The notes: generated from the letters alone by a model not told the origin. Counted from the stretch's first letter, positions 7,930-17,423 are shown. The stretch is DNA of 37,804 nt from Enhydrobacter aerosaccus (GCA_903839865.1 CAIMEE010000254.1:1-37804), one strand, 5' to 3'. A program made the numbers and translations.

Positions 7930-9417
7930 ATGCATGGATTTGAATCGACACGGGACATCGTCTCGCAGGGAATCGTCGCAGCGATCCTGATCGGCGTATT
8001 CTCCCTCCTGGCGGCGGATCGCGTGCATCGCGTGCTGATTCCCATCGGGGCCGTCGCGCTGATCTGGTTGATCTCCTATTTCACGCCGTACAGGCTGATC
8101 TCGTTCGAGACCGCCAAGGAGGCAGTCGACCTCAACGTAATCCTGCTGCTGTTCGCCATGATGGCGCTCGTGGGCGTCCTGAAGACCACCAACGTCTTTC
8201 CCTGGGCGGTAGACAGGCTGCTGGAACGCTCGCGCGGCAATCCGAGCCGGGCCGCGCGCCTCATCATCTGGTTCACGGCCATCCTGTCGGCGATCCTGGA
8301 CAACGTGACGACCGTCATCTTTGCCTACCCGATGGCCTCGGAGATGGCCCGACGCCTGAAGATCAACGCCTCGGCCTTCCTGCTCCCCATGGTCATGGCG
8401 GCGAACATCGGCGGCACGGCGACCCTGATCGGCGATCCTCCCAACGTGCTGATCGGCGCCGATCCCCGCACCGGGCTCGGCTTCATGGACTTCATCTACA
8501 ACCTCGCCGTTCCCTGCACTTTCATGATGATCGTCCTGGTCTGGTATACTCGGCGCTACTATCCGGGCGACGTAGGCAAGGCGGCGGATGCCGACCATGC
8601 GGGCGCCGCGACGCCGACCGGCGCACAACTCTCGAACGTGCCTCTGCTGCGTGCGACCTGCTGGATCACAGGGTTCATCTTCCTTGGTTTCATGACCCAC
8701 GGGCTGACCCACATGCCCGTCGCGGTTCCCGCGGTGATCGGCGTCGCGGCCATCCTTTTGGCGCAGGACTACTACTACCTGAAGGAACACAAGCCGACCC
8801 ATGAGGAGCGCCAACACGGCGTCCTCGCCATCCTGGAGCGGGATATCGAATGGCCGACACTGGCCTTCTTCCTGTTCCTGTTCATCCTTGTCGGTGCGGC
8901 GGTGGCGACCGGATTGATCGAAAGCATGGCACTGGGCCTCGCCTGGATGATCGACCGTGTTTCGATGGCATTGGCTCTCCCGCCCCGCGGCACCCTTCTG
9001 CTCGCCGCCCTCATCGTCCTGTGGGTATCGGGCGTCCTGTCGGCGCTGATCGACAACATTCCGTATACGGCGGTCACGATTCCGCTGGTCGCGAGTCTGC
9101 TCGGCCAGTTGAACGCGGGCGCCGACGGGCAGGTACTGTGGTGGGCACTCTCGCTGGGCGCCTGTCTTGGCGGCAACGGCACGCTGATCGGCGCCTCGGC
9201 AAACGTCACGGTCACGGGCTTGGCCGAAAAGGACGGCAAGCGCATCTCTTTCAATGAATTCACGTCCTTCGGCGCTCGAGTGACCGCTCTTACCCTCGCC
9301 ATCTCATCGATGTACCTGGCCCTCTGGATCTACGCGGGCTCTTCGTGGGTGAACGTCACTGGTGCCGCAATCCTCGCCCTGCTGCTCGCGGCGACATCGT
9401 TGCGCCGCAGCCAATAG
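7930..9417 (+). CDS. ArsB/NhaD-superfamily ion transporter (Na+/H+ antiporter-like)
   Basis: The 495-residue integral membrane protein has about eleven to twelve predicted helices. It has the two repeat signatures of the ArsB/NhaD (ion transporter) superfamily: DNVTTVIFAYP followed by ANIGGTATLIGDPPNVLIG in the first half, and DNIPYTAVTIPL followed by LGGNGTLIGASANV in the second. Members exchange Na+ for H+ or export arsenite or anions; no ars genes are nearby. ATG 7930 is preferred because the first membrane helix starts about 15 residues later and the reading frame above it is low-complexity. The ribosome site is weak (GGGGA). The gene sits between two paralogous TRAP binding-protein genes of opposite strand. 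A link to sodium-coupled TRAP uptake is an inference. Confidence 0.85.
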   Translation: MHGFESTRDIVSQGIVAAILIGVFSLLAADRVHRVLIPIGAVALIWLISYFTPYRLISFETAKEAVDLNVILLLFAMMALVGVLKTTNVFPWAVDRLLERSRGNPSRAARLIIWFTAILSAILDNVTTVIFAYPMASEMARRLKINASAFLLPMVMAANIGGTATLIGDPPNVLIGADPRTGLGFMDFIYNLAVPCTFMMIVLVWYTRRYYPGDVGKAADADHAGAATPTGAQLSNVPLLRATCWITGFIFLGFMTHGLTHMPVAVPAVIGVAAILLAQDYYYLKEHKPTHEERQHGVLAILERDIEWPTLAFFLFLFILVGAAVATGLIESMALGLAWMIDRVSMALALPPRGTLLLAALIVLWVSGVLSALIDNIPYTAVTIPLVASLLGQLNAGADGQVLWWALSLGACLGGNGTLIGASANVTVTGLAEKDGKRISFNEFTSFGARVTALTLAISSMYLALWIYAGSSWVNVTGAAILALLLAATSLRRSQ

Positions 9418-9441
9418 AAAACCCCGCCGAAGCGGGGTTTT
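9418..9441. terminator. Bidirectional intrinsic terminator
   Basis: CCCCGC (9422-9427) and GCGGGG (9432-9437) pair around loop CGAA, flanked by AAAA and TTTT. It starts directly at the TAG of the plus-strand ion transporter and lies 24 bases after the stop of the convergent minus-strand binding-protein gene, serving both. Its sequence resembles the terminator at 6585-6616. Confidence 0.9.
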
Positions 9442-9465
9442 CCAGGTTACTCGAGAGCGAAAGCC

Positions 9466-10572
9466 CTAGAGTTTGTTGGCCGCCGACTGGCGCGCCATGA
9501 AGTTGTCGAAGGTGTTCTCGGCCACCCGGAACCACAGGACCTCTTCCTTCCGGAATGCCATCTGCGAGTCGTAGATCTTCTTGAACGCCGGGTTCTTCGC
9601 GTTGAGGTCGGCATAGACCTCGTTGGCGGCGGCGAACGACGCCTCGAGAATCGGCTGCGAGAACGGCAGCAGCTTGACACCGCCCGCCACCAGCTCGCGG
9701 AGCGCTCTGGGGTTGTCGGCATCGTACTTCGCCTGCATCCAGGTATTGGTCTGGGCTGCGGCCGCACGGATGATCGCCTGGTAGGTCTTCGGCAGTGCGT
9801 TCCACTTCTCGACGTTGGTCATCGCGTGGAGCGTTGCGTTACCTTCCCACCAGCCGGGGTAGTAGTAATTCGGTGCGATCTTGGAGAAGCCGAGCTTCTG
9901 GTCGTCGTACGGACCGACCCATTCGGCCGCGTCGATGGTGCCCTTCTCCAGTGCCGGGTAGATGTCGCCACCGGCCAACTGCTGCGGGATGACGCCAAGC
10001 TTGGCCAGCATCGTGCCCGCGATGCCGGCGATGCGGAACTTCAGGCCCTTGAGATCCTCGACGGTCTTGATCTCCTTGCGGAACCAGCCGCCCATCTGGG
10101 CGCAGGTATTGCCGCAGGCGACGGCATAGACACCGTAGGCCTTGTAGAAATCGTTGAGCAGAGCCTCGCCGCCGCCTTGGGTCAGCCACGCATCCATCTG
10201 ACGTGTGTTGAGGCCGAACGGCACGACAGTGCCCAGCGCGAACGTCGGATCCTTGCCGAAGAAGTAGTACGAGGCAGTGTGACCCATCTCGACCGTGCCA
10301 TTCTGCACGGCGTCGAGCACCTGCAGGCCGGGCACGATCTCGCCCGCGGCGAAGGTGCGGATCTTGAACTTGCCGTCCGTCATCTCGGACACCAGCTTGG
10401 CGAAATATTCGGCGCCGCCCCACAGCGTGTCGAGCGACTTGGGAAAGCTCGACGTCATGCGCCAGTTGAGATCGGGCATCGACTGCGCGATGGCGGGCGC
10501 GGCAAGGGTGGCGGTCGCGGCGACGGCGGCGCTGCCGACACCGGCAGTGCGCAGGAACTTACGGCGTTGCAT
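9466..10572 (-). CDS. TRAP transporter substrate-binding protein, Tat-exported (paralogue 2)
   Basis: This is a second DctP-family binding protein, 368 residues, clearly paralogous to the one at 6638-7741; more than half of the residues match by eye. It shares the Tat signal RRKFLRTAG, TSSFPKSLDTL, GGWFRKEIKT and GDIYPALEKGTIDA followed by EWVGPYDD. The paralogues differ around the likely ligand pocket and lid: for example GCQMGGW versus CAQMGGW, and GASVGSLYINN versus GNATLHAMTNV. They may bind different acids. No permease genes lie next to it, so it either shares the dctQM pair at 4160-6564 or serves one elsewhere. GAGGAG precedes the ATG. It lies 78 bases downstream of uppP on the same strand. 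Confidence 0.94.
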   Translation of the reverse strand: MQRRKFLRTAGVGSAAVAATATLAAPAIAQSMPDLNWRMTSSFPKSLDTLWGGAEYFAKLVSEMTDGKFKIRTFAAGEIVPGLQVLDAVQNGTVEMGHTASYYFFGKDPTFALGTVVPFGLNTRQMDAWLTQGGGEALLNDFYKAYGVYAVACGNTCAQMGGWFRKEIKTVEDLKGLKFRIAGIAGTMLAKLGVIPQQLAGGDIYPALEKGTIDAAEWVGPYDDQKLGFSKIAPNYYYPGWWEGNATLHAMTNVEKWNALPKTYQAIIRAAAAQTNTWMQAKYDADNPRALRELVAGGVKLLPFSQPILEASFAAANEVYADLNAKNPAFKKIYDSQMAFRKEEVLWFRVAENTFDNFMARQSAANKL

Positions 10573-10650
10573 TGGGAAACTCCTCGTTCGCTTCGTAGAC
10601 GGTGCGGGCTTATGGCACCCGCCGAGGAGGTCGGAAAGGCTCTTGGCGGC

Positions 10651-11457
10651 CTAACGCATGAGCAATAAGACGAGCGCCAATGCGCCCACTGCAATGCGGT
10701 ACCACGCGAAAACGCCGAAGCCGTGGCGGCTGATGAAAGCCACGAATGCCTGGACCACGATCAGGGCCGAAACGAAGGCCACGGCCATGCCGAGCAGGAT
10801 CAGGCCGCCGCCCTGCCAGTCGAGCGTCGACCAGTTCTTCAACAGGTCGTAGACGGTGGCCCCCAGCATGGTCGGAATCGCCAAGAAGAAAGAGAATTCG
10901 GCGGCCGTTGCACGGTCCACGCGAAAAACCCGCGCCGCCATGATGGTCGAGCCGGAGCGCGACACGCCGGGCACCATGGCAAGGCACTGGCAGACGCCGA
11001 TGAACAGCGCGGTCTTCCAGTCGATATCGTCGACCGATTTAATGCGCGGTCGCTGCGCCAGCTTCTCGATGACGAGGATGGCAACGCCGCCCACGATCAG
11101 CGCCACCGCCACCACGATCGGCTTGTCGAGCAACGCCTTGATGTACTTGTGCAGCGCCACGCCAACCACCGCGGCCGGCAGGAAGGCCACGATCACCGCG
11201 GTCGCGAAGCGCGTTGCCACCGGCTCGCGCTTCAGCACGCCCGACACGGTCAGCATGATCTTGGCACGATAGAGAACGCAGATGGCGAGGATGGAGCCCA
11301 GTTGGATCACGATCTCGAACACCTTGCCCGGCGGCCCCTGGAAGTGCAGCACCTCCTCCGCGAGGATGATGTGCCCGGTCGACGAGACCGGCAGGAATTC
11401 GGTGAGGCCTTCAACGATGCCGATCAGCACCGTCTTCCAGATCATGATCCAGTCCAT
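10651..11457 (-). CDS. uppP: Undecaprenyl-diphosphatase (UppP/BacA)
   Basis: This enzyme dephosphorylates undecaprenyl diphosphate so the lipid carrier can be reused for peptidoglycan and surface polysaccharides; it also gives bacitracin tolerance. The 268-residue protein has about eight predicted membrane helices. The two signature motifs are intact: EGLTEFLPVSSTGH (E16, E20, H29) and PGVSRSGST (R167), which together form the active site in known members. The gene follows parC with a 6-base gap, so it is probably in the same transcript. The gap to the next minus-strand gene, 78 bases, shows no clear terminator. Confidence 0.97.
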   Translation of the reverse strand: MDWIMIWKTVLIGIVEGLTEFLPVSSTGHIILAEEVLHFQGPPGKVFEIVIQLGSILAICVLYRAKIMLTVSGVLKREPVATRFATAVIVAFLPAAVVGVALHKYIKALLDKPIVVAVALIVGGVAILVIEKLAQRPRIKSVDDIDWKTALFIGVCQCLAMVPGVSRSGSTIMAARVFRVDRATAAEFSFFLAIPTMLGATVYDLLKNWSTLDWQGGGLILLGMAVAFVSALIVVQAFVAFISRHGFGVFAWYRIAVGALALVLLLMR

Positions 11458-11463
11458 GGTGTC

Positions 11464-13707
11464 CTAGTCCCTGAAGCGTTTCGCGCGCGGCCAACCTTTT
11501 TCGGGCATACGGCCCGCCTGGGCGCGCTCGCCGCGCCAGAACTTGAGTTCGCTCGCCTCGATCACCCGATTGCCCCAGGCGAGGCCTTCGGCCAGCTTGA
11601 AGGCCTGCGCATCCGACAGGCGGTCGTTCTTCGACTTCTGCAGCGTCACACCCCGGCCACGGCCCATCTCGGGCACTTGATCCAGCGGGAAGATCAGGAG
11701 TTTGCGGCCCTCGCTCAGCGCGGCGATGGAGTCCGCGCCCTCGGGCACGACGGAGAACGCCTGAGCCTTCTCCTTGTCGGCAAGATTGAGGACCTGGCGT
11801 CCGTTCTTGGTCTGCGCCACGACGTCGTCCTCGGGCACCACGAAGCCGCGTCCGCCGTCCGATGCAACCAGGAACTTGCGGCCGCCCTTCAGCACTTCGA
11901 GCGTGACGATGTCCTGGTCGTTGCCCAGCTCGATCATCAGCCGGATCGGCTCGCCATGGCCGCGCGCGCTCGGAAGCCTGTCGCAGCCCACGGTGTAGAA
12001 GCGGCCATTGGTGCCGAACACCAGGACCTTGTCGGTCGACTGGGCGTGCACGGCGAATTTGGCCGCATCGCCTTCCTTGTACTTGAGCTCGCCCGCCTGC
12101 TTGTCGTCGAGATGGCCCTTGGCGGCGCGGATCCAGCCTTTTTCCGAAAGCACGATCGTGATCGGCTCGCGCTCCACGAAATCCTCGATCGCGTGCTCGA
12201 TCTCCGCGGGCGCGTCAGCCACTTCCGTGCGGCGCTTTCCAAGCGCGGTCTTCTGGCCGAACTTCGCCTTGGTCTCCTGTACCTGCTCGGCGATCTTGCC
12301 CCACTGCAGCTTCTCGTCCTTGAGCAGTGCCTTGAGGTCCTTGCGTTCGGCCGACAGCTTCTTGTGCTCGCCCCTGATCTCGAACTCTTCCAGCCGGCGC
12401 AACGCGCGCAGCCGCATGTTCAGGATCGCCTCGGCCTGATTGTCGTTCAGCCCGAAGGCCTTGATCATCTTGGGCTTGGGCTCGTCTTCCTCGCGGATGA
12501 TCTTGATCAGCTTGTCGAGATTCAGATAGGCGATCAGGTAGCCTTCGAGGATTTCCAGCCGCCGTTCGATCGCCTCGAGCCGGAACGTCGAGCGCCGGAC
12601 CAATACCTCGCGGCGATGATCGAGCCAAGCCTGCAACGCCTCGCGCAGGTCCATCACGCGCGGCGTGTTATCCTTGTCGAGGACGTTGAGATTGAGCGGA
12701 AAGCGGATCTCGAGGTCGGTAAGCTTGAAGAGCTGCTCCATCAGCAGCTCCGCCGGCACCTGGCCGGTGCGCGGCTCGAGCACGACCCGCACGTCGTCGG
12801 CCGACTCGTCGCGCACGTCTTCCAGGATCGGCAGCTTCTTGGCGTTGATGATCTCCGCGATGCGTTCGATCAGCCTGCCCTTCTGCACCTGATACGGAAT
12901 CTCGGTGATCACGATCCGGTACTGGCCGCGCGGCAGTTCTTCCTTGGTCCAGCGCGCCCGCAGACGGAACGCGCCGCGGCCCGTCTTGTACGACTCGACC
13001 ATCGATTCGCGCGGCTCGACCAGGATGCCACCGGTCGGGAAGTCGGGCCCCTTCACCATGTCGACCAGCGTGTCGATGCGGGCATTGGGTGTCTTGATGA
13101 GGTGCAACAGCGCGTCGCAGAGCTCGCCCGCGTTGTGCGGCGGGATCGAGCAGGCCATGCCGACGGCGATGCCCGCCGCACCATTGGCCAGCAGATTGGG
13201 AAACCCGCCCGGCAACACGATCGGCTCGTCGGTCGAGCCGTCGTAGTTCGGGCGGAAGTCGACGGCGTTCTCGTCGATCCCGTCCAGCAGCGCCTCGGCG
13301 ACAGCCGTGAGGCGTGCCTCGGTGTAACGCATGGCGGCCGGGTTATCGCCGTCGATGTTGCCGAAGTTGCCCTGGCCTTCGATCAGCGGGTAGCGGACGG
13401 AGAATTCCTGCGCAAGGCGCACCAGCGCGTCGTAGATCGACTGGTCGCCGTGGGGGTGATACTGGCCGATCACGTCGCCGACCACGCGCGCGCTCTTCTT
13501 GAAGGCGCTGTCGGGGGCGAGCCGCAACAGGCGCATGGCGTGCATCAGGCGGCGGTGAACCGGCTTCAGCCCGTCGCGCACGTCGGGCAGGGAGCGCGCC
13601 ATGATGGTCGACAGCGCATAGGACAGGTAGCGCTCCTGGAGCGCCTGTCCGAATTGCACCGGCTTCACGGCGGCGAGCTGTATGACGTTTGTGCTGCGTT
13701 TGGCCAT
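11464..13707 (-). CDS. parC: DNA topoisomerase IV subunit A
   Basis: ParC is the DNA-breaking and rejoining subunit of topoisomerase IV, which unlinks daughter chromosomes with ParE. The 747-residue protein has the breakage-reunion domain with catalytic Tyr128 ([11 protein letters not shown]), GxFP-type tower and coiled-coil segments, and a short beta-propeller C-terminal domain from about residue 500. The shorter propeller and missing gyrase box argue for ParC over GyrA. At the quinolone-binding helix, the positions of E. coli Ser80 and Glu84 are Gln89 and Asp93 ([11 protein letters not shown]). This is, I believe, common in alphaproteobacteria. No purine-rich ribosome site precedes the ATG; the upstream sequence is pyrimidine-rich. 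It lies 45 bases after recO and 6 before uppP. Confidence 0.96.
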   Translation of the reverse strand: MAKRSTNVIQLAAVKPVQFGQALQERYLSYALSTIMARSLPDVRDGLKPVHRRLMHAMRLLRLAPDSAFKKSARVVGDVIGQYHPHGDQSIYDALVRLAQEFSVRYPLIEGQGNFGNIDGDNPAAMRYTEARLTAVAEALLDGIDENAVDFRPNYDGSTDEPIVLPGGFPNLLANGAAGIAVGMACSIPPHNAGELCDALLHLIKTPNARIDTLVDMVKGPDFPTGGILVEPRESMVESYKTGRGAFRLRARWTKEELPRGQYRIVITEIPYQVQKGRLIERIAEIINAKKLPILEDVRDESADDVRVVLEPRTGQVPAELLMEQLFKLTDLEIRFPLNLNVLDKDNTPRVMDLREALQAWLDHRREVLVRRSTFRLEAIERRLEILEGYLIAYLNLDKLIKIIREEDEPKPKMIKAFGLNDNQAEAILNMRLRALRRLEEFEIRGEHKKLSAERKDLKALLKDEKLQWGKIAEQVQETKAKFGQKTALGKRRTEVADAPAEIEHAIEDFVEREPITIVLSEKGWIRAAKGHLDDKQAGELKYKEGDAAKFAVHAQSTDKVLVFGTNGRFYTVGCDRLPSARGHGEPIRLMIELGNDQDIVTLEVLKGGRKFLVASDGGRGFVVPEDDVVAQTKNGRQVLNLADKEKAQAFSVVPEGADSIAALSEGRKLLIFPLDQVPEMGRGRGVTLQKSKNDRLSDAQAFKLAEGLAWGNRVIEASELKFWRGERAQAGRMPEKGWPRAKRFRD

Positions 13708-13752
13708 CGAGAGGGAGACAGACCGCGATTCAGGGCCGCGGCATTTGTTGTT

Positions 13753-14469
13753 CTAGCGTTGCAGCGATTCAATAAGTCTCGCCCGCGCGGGAGGCAAGGG
13801 CTTGTTGTGGGGCCAAAACACGTGGCGTTCGAGGAAATATCCCGTCAAATCGAGCCCTTGGCGCAGCTCGTCCGGGCCCAACGGCAAACCGCCGGTGGAT
13901 AGAAACGCCGGCAGTGGCAGGAGCTTCTCCGCATAGGGCGCTGCCGCCGTGCGCGAGACCGCCCGCCCGCTCTTGGGCGAGACATAGGCAAGATCCGCGG
14001 TCGTCCCCGTCAACGCGCATTTCTCGAGGTCGAGGCCGAAGCCCAGCTCCTGCAGCAGGCCGAGTTCCAGGCGCACGTAGATCGCGGGCCAGCCCTCGTG
14101 GCCCAGCACGGTCAGGAAGGCCTGGAAACCAGCGTACATCGCAGGATGAGGCTCACGCTCGGGCAGCGCCTCGTCGACCAGCGCGCAGGCCGATGAAAGT
14201 CCCGCCAGCTCCGTCGCATTGTCCATTGCCCGGGCGGCATGGGCCTCGCGCAGCTCACCGCTGTAGTTTCCAAGCTGGTCGGCGATCTTTGCGCGCCAGT
14301 TGACCTCGACCACGTTGCCGATCTGCCAGGTCGGCCGCGAGCGCCGGGACACGCCGCCCGGAACGAAGCCCGCGTGACGGCCATGTTCCGCCGTCAGCAG
14401 GTTGACGACCAGCCCCGTCTCGCCGTGATGCCGCGCCGCCAGCACGATGCCAAGGTCGGTCCAGTCCAT
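13753..14469 (-). CDS. recO: DNA repair protein RecO
   Basis: RecO anneals DNA strands and, with RecR, loads RecA on SSB-coated DNA. The 238-residue protein has the N-terminal OB fold (DLGIVLAARHHGETGLVV) and the alpha-helical C-terminal domain with the family segment around CALTG and YVSPKSGRAVS. Only one Cys of a possible zinc site is seen (the C of KCALTG), as in other alphaproteobacteria I can recall. The ATG is 15 bases after the era stop. The order era-recO is conserved in the class, and here the gene is followed by parC. Confidence 0.95.
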   Translation of the reverse strand: MDWTDLGIVLAARHHGETGLVVNLLTAEHGRHAGFVPGGVSRRSRPTWQIGNVVEVNWRAKIADQLGNYSGELREAHAARAMDNATELAGLSSACALVDEALPEREPHPAMYAGFQAFLTVLGHEGWPAIYVRLELGLLQELGFGLDLEKCALTGTTADLAYVSPKSGRAVSRTAAAPYAEKLLPLPAFLSTGGLPLGPDELRQGLDLTGYFLERHVFWPHNKPLPPARARLIESLQR

Positions 14470-14484
14470 GCTCTCGCAGTATGC

Positions 14485-15408
14485 CTACTTCGGCTCGTAA
14501 TCCAGCCCGATCGCGCGGTAGTGCGAGGGGTCCTCGGACCAGCGCTCGCTTACCTTCACGTGCAGGAAGAGATGCACCGGACGCTCGAGCATGCGGCCGA
14601 GTTCGTGGCGGGCACGGGCGCCGATCTGCTTGATCTTGGCGCCGCCCGCGCCGAGCACGATGGCCCGCTGGTTCTCGCGCTGGACGTGGATCGTCTGCTC
14701 GATGCGCACCGAGCTGTCGCCGCGCTCTTCCCACTTGTCTGTCTCGACCGCGGTTTCGTAGGGGAGTTCCTGATTGAGCTGGAGGAAGACCTGTTCGCGC
14801 GTCACCTCGGCGGCAAGCAGGCGCAGCGGCAGGTCGGCAGCCTGATCCTCCGGATAGAAGAACGGGCTCAACTGCAGCTGCTTGGCGACGGTCGTGAGCA
14901 CATACTCCACGCCGTCGTTGTTCAGCGCGCTGATCATGAAGGTTTGCTCGAACGGCAGCAGCAGGTTGATCTCGGTCGTGAGCCCGAGCAGCGAATCGCG
15001 CGGCACCCGGTCGATCTTGTTCAAGATCAGGAAGCGCGGCGCCTTCATGGTCTTCAGGCGCTCGATAATGGCGCGCGTCTCCTGTCCGACGCCGCGCTCC
15101 GAATCGACCACGAGACACACGACATCTGCATCGTCCGCTCCCTGCCACGCGGCCGCGACCATCGCGCGCTCGAGGCGGCGCCGCTGGATCCGGAAGATGC
15201 CGGGCGTGTCGACCAGAACGACCTGCGCGCGCGATCCATCGGGCAGGTCGGTGACGGCAATGCCGGTCACCCGCATGCGCGTCGTCTGGACCTTCGGCGA
15301 GACGATCGAGACCTTCGAGCCCACGAGGGCGTTCACCAGGGTCGACTTGCCGGCGTTGGGCGCGCCCACGATGGCGACATAGCCGGCCCGGGTCTTTGCC
15401 TCAGTCAT
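14485..15408 (-). CDS. era: GTPase Era
   Basis: Era is an essential GTPase that binds the 3' end of 16S rRNA and checks small-subunit maturation. The 307 residues hold the GTPase motifs G1 GAPNAGKS, G2 around TTRMRVTG, G3 DTPG and G4 NKID, then a C-terminal KH domain with the GAGGAKIKQIG loop near residue 245. The frame is open further upstream, but that part lies within rnc and is not Era-like; the ATG at 15408 gives the canonical N-terminus. This ATG overlaps the rnc stop by 4 bases, implying translational coupling. An rnc-era pair is conserved across proteobacteria. Confidence 0.97.
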   Translation of the reverse strand: MTEAKTRAGYVAIVGAPNAGKSTLVNALVGSKVSIVSPKVQTTRMRVTGIAVTDLPDGSRAQVVLVDTPGIFRIQRRRLERAMVAAAWQGADDADVVCLVVDSERGVGQETRAIIERLKTMKAPRFLILNKIDRVPRDSLLGLTTEINLLLPFEQTFMISALNNDGVEYVLTTVAKQLQLSPFFYPEDQAADLPLRLLAAEVTREQVFLQLNQELPYETAVETDKWEERGDSSVRIEQTIHVQRENQRAIVLGAGGAKIKQIGARARHELGRMLERPVHLFLHVKVSERWSEDPSHYRAIGLDYEPK

Positions 15409-16154
15409 TTGTCCAACCTTTCGAGAAGCGCCGCCGCCGCGAGCCGCTCGGCCTCGCGCTTGTTGCCGCCCTTGCCCTGGGCCGGCGGATGCCCCTTGAT
15501 CGTCACTTCCAGCACGAAGACCGGCGCGTGCGGCGGACCTTCGCGGCCGACCTCGCGATAATCGGGCAATGGCAGGCGGCGGGCCTGCGCCCATTCCTGA
15601 AGCGTCGTCTTGGCGTCGCGCGGCGCTGACAGATGCTCGCCGATGCGCGCACCCCACAGATTCTCGACGCATCCCGCGGCAGCAGTGAAGCCGGCATCCA
15701 GAAAGACGGCACCCAGCAACGCCTCGAGCGCGTCGGCCACTCTGGTCGGCTTCACCTTGCCGCCCTCCATGCGCTCGGAGTCGCCGAGGCGTATGTGCGG
15801 ACCAAGATCGATTTCACCGGCGATCTCGACCAGGGTGCCCGCCTTCACGAGAGCCGCGTGGCGGCGCGCCAGCTCGCCCTCGCGCTCATGCGGGAAGCGG
15901 CGCAGCAGGAAGTCGGCCATCGCAAGCGAGAGCACGCGGTCGCCCAGGAATTCGAGACGCTCGTTGCCGTTGGGGAACGCGGCCTTCAGCTCCGGCCGGC
16001 GATCGAGCGCGCTGCGATGCGTGAGCGCTTCGGCGGCGAGTTCGGCGTTGGCGAAGGCGTGACCGATGCCTGCGGCCAGCGCAGGCAGGTCGACGTCCGC
16101 AGTTTTCAGTGGATCGCCGTGAAGAAGCGGCTGAAGCGGATCGCTTCGGGCCAC
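15405..16154 (-). CDS. rnc: Ribonuclease III
   Basis: This enzyme cuts double-stranded RNA in rRNA precursors and regulatory RNA duplexes. The nuclease domain has the signature NERLEFLGDRVLSLAMAD and the second acidic site ADALEALLGAVFLD. A double-stranded RNA-binding domain follows from about residue 175, ending in GKGGNKREAERLAAAALLERL. No ATG fits the start. GTG 16154 has GGAG 8 bases ahead and is chosen; GTG 16160 is two codons upstream but sits only 2 bases from the same GGAG. Either one overlaps the lepB end by about 50 bases, which is long. CTG 16109 would nearly remove the overlap but is a rare start. The 3' end overlaps era by 4 bases. Confidence 0.93.
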   Translation of the reverse strand: MARSDPLQPLLHGDPLKTADVDLPALAAGIGHAFANAELAAEALTHRSALDRRPELKAAFPNGNERLEFLGDRVLSLAMADFLLRRFPHEREGELARRHAALVKAGTLVEIAGEIDLGPHIRLGDSERMEGGKVKPTRVADALEALLGAVFLDAGFTAAAGCVENLWGARIGEHLSAPRDAKTTLQEWAQARRLPLPDYREVGREGPPHAPVFVLEVTIKGHPPAQGKGGNKREAERLAAAALLERLDK

Positions 16155-16936
16155 TTCCACGGCTCCGTCCAGCCGGCGGCCGACGGGTCGTGGCTGAAAA
16201 AGATGAATTCGGCGCGGCCTACGAGATTCTCGTCGGGGACGTACCAGCCGAGCTCGTCGCGCTCGCGCGGCATGCCCGCGATGTCGCGCAACGTGAGCCG
16301 CGTGCGGCTGTCGAGCGAGTCGTCGCGATTGTCGCCCATGACGAAGAAGCTGTTGGCCGGCACCAGGAATTCCGGCGTGTTGTCGGAGGGGCCGTTGTCG
16401 GAATATTCGAGCACGGTGTAGCGCCGTCCGTTGGGCAGCTTCTCGCTGTAGAGCGTGCCCTTCTGGTACTGGCCGTGGGCGCCCTTCACATAGTCGCCGA
16501 TGCGGATGCGCTCGACGGCCTCGCCGTTGATATGCAGCACACCATTGGTCACCTGGATGCGATCGCCCGGCAGCCCGACGATGCGCTTGATGTAGTCGGT
16601 GCGGGCAACGCCCTGGCCCTGGTCGCCGGGATACTTGAACACGGCGACGTCACCGCGCTCCGGCATCGTCTTGAAGATGCGGCCTGGGAAGAGACCCGCC
16701 GAAAAAGGGAACGAATGCTTGGAGTAGCCGTAGGAGTATTTCGACACGAACAGATAGTCGCCCACCAGCAACGTGGGAATCATCGAGCCCGACGGGATGT
16801 TGAACGGCTCGATGGCGAATGTGCGCACGACAAGCGCGATCAGCACGGCGTAGACGACCGTCCGAACGGTTTCGCCCCAGCCGCCGCTCTGTTCCTGTCC
16901 TCGCTTGCGCCGTTCAGCCACTTCGATCATCGCCAT
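16106..16936 (-). CDS. lepB: Signal peptidase I
   Basis: LepB cleaves signal peptides from exported proteins at the outer face of the cytoplasmic membrane. One N-terminal membrane helix lies at about residues 24-42. The catalytic Ser is S51 (NIPSGSMIPTL), the general base Lys is K117 (YIKRIVGLPGD), and the late boxes MGDNRDDSLDSR and LVGRAEFIFF are present. Its 276 residues are normal. A second ATG two codons later is possible. It begins 85 bases after acpS, and that gap shows no clear terminator. The 3' end overlaps the start of rnc. lepB-rnc-era is a conserved operon. Confidence 0.97.
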   Translation of the reverse strand: MAMIEVAERRKRGQEQSGGWGETVRTVVYAVLIALVVRTFAIEPFNIPSGSMIPTLLVGDYLFVSKYSYGYSKHSFPFSAGLFPGRIFKTMPERGDVAVFKYPGDQGQGVARTDYIKRIVGLPGDRIQVTNGVLHINGEAVERIRIGDYVKGAHGQYQKGTLYSEKLPNGRRYTVLEYSDNGPSDNTPEFLVPANSFFVMGDNRDDSLDSRTRLTLRDIAGMPRERDELGWYVPDENLVGRAEFIFFSHDPSAAGWTEPWKWPEAIRFSRFFTAIH

Positions 16937-17021
16937 GCCAGTTTAACGAGCCGCGCATATAGCAGGGCAAACAGGGGCTGTCTCCCACCCCCGACGCGGC
17001 ATGGGAGCACTGCAAAATCGC

Positions 17022-17423
17022 TCATGTGGCAGGCACGGCCGAAATGATCACAAACGCCTGTGCCAGCGGATATTCGTCGGTCATGGTAAGATCGATCTGG
17101 GCGGTCATGCCGGGCGGCGTCATCTCGGTCAGGCGGGCAAGCGCGCCGCCCGTCAACGCCAGCGTTGGCTTGCCGCCGCGCAGGTTGATCACGCCCATGT
17201 CGCGCCAGAACACCCCCCGGCGAAGTCCGGTGCCCAGCGCCTTGGAGCAGGCCTCCTTTGCCGCGAAGCGTTTTGCATAGCTGGCGGCCCGTTCGGCGCG
17301 GCCCTCGGAGCGCCTTTGCTCAACCTCGGTGAAGATTCTCTTGATGAAGCGCTCACCGAAGCGCTCCAGCGAGCTTTCGATCCGCTTTATGTCACAGAGA
17401 TCGTTGCCGATGCCGAGGATCAC
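17022..17423 (-). CDS. acpS: Holo-[acyl-carrier-protein] synthase
   Basis: AcpS moves the phosphopantetheine group from CoA to a Ser of acyl carrier protein, activating it for fatty-acid synthesis. The 133-residue protein has both family signatures: [13 protein letters not shown] at the N-terminus, with the Mg-binding Asp, and the [15 protein letters not shown] segment, with the second acidic ligand and Lys. The start is GTG at 17423, inside the last codons of pdxJ with a 4-base overlap (GTGA). GGGGAG stands 8 bases upstream, and the protein then begins exactly at the conserved ILGIGND. The longer upstream frame is a shadow of pdxJ. pdxJ-acpS is a widely conserved pair. Confidence 0.95.
   Translation of the reverse strand: MILGIGNDLCDIKRIESSLERFGERFIKRIFTEVEQRRSEGRAERAASYAKRFAAKEACSKALGTGLRRGVFWRDMGVINLRGGKPTLALTGGALARLTEMTPPGMTAQIDLTMTDEYPLAQAFVIISAVPAT

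Noticed and set aside
7930-9417. Composite transposon formed by the two dctP paralogues around the antiporter gene
   Set aside because: The paralogues diverge throughout, no terminal inverted repeats or transposase are present, and the genes look intact.
11464-13707. ParC quinolone-site residues Gln89 and Asp93 as acquired resistance
   Set aside because: They appear to be the natural state in alphaproteobacteria, as I recall; the sequence alone does not show acquisition.
10723-13902. A 1059-codon plus-strand frame opposite uppP and parC
   Set aside because: It is a mirror of strongly conserved minus-strand genes, with a biased residue composition and no domain.
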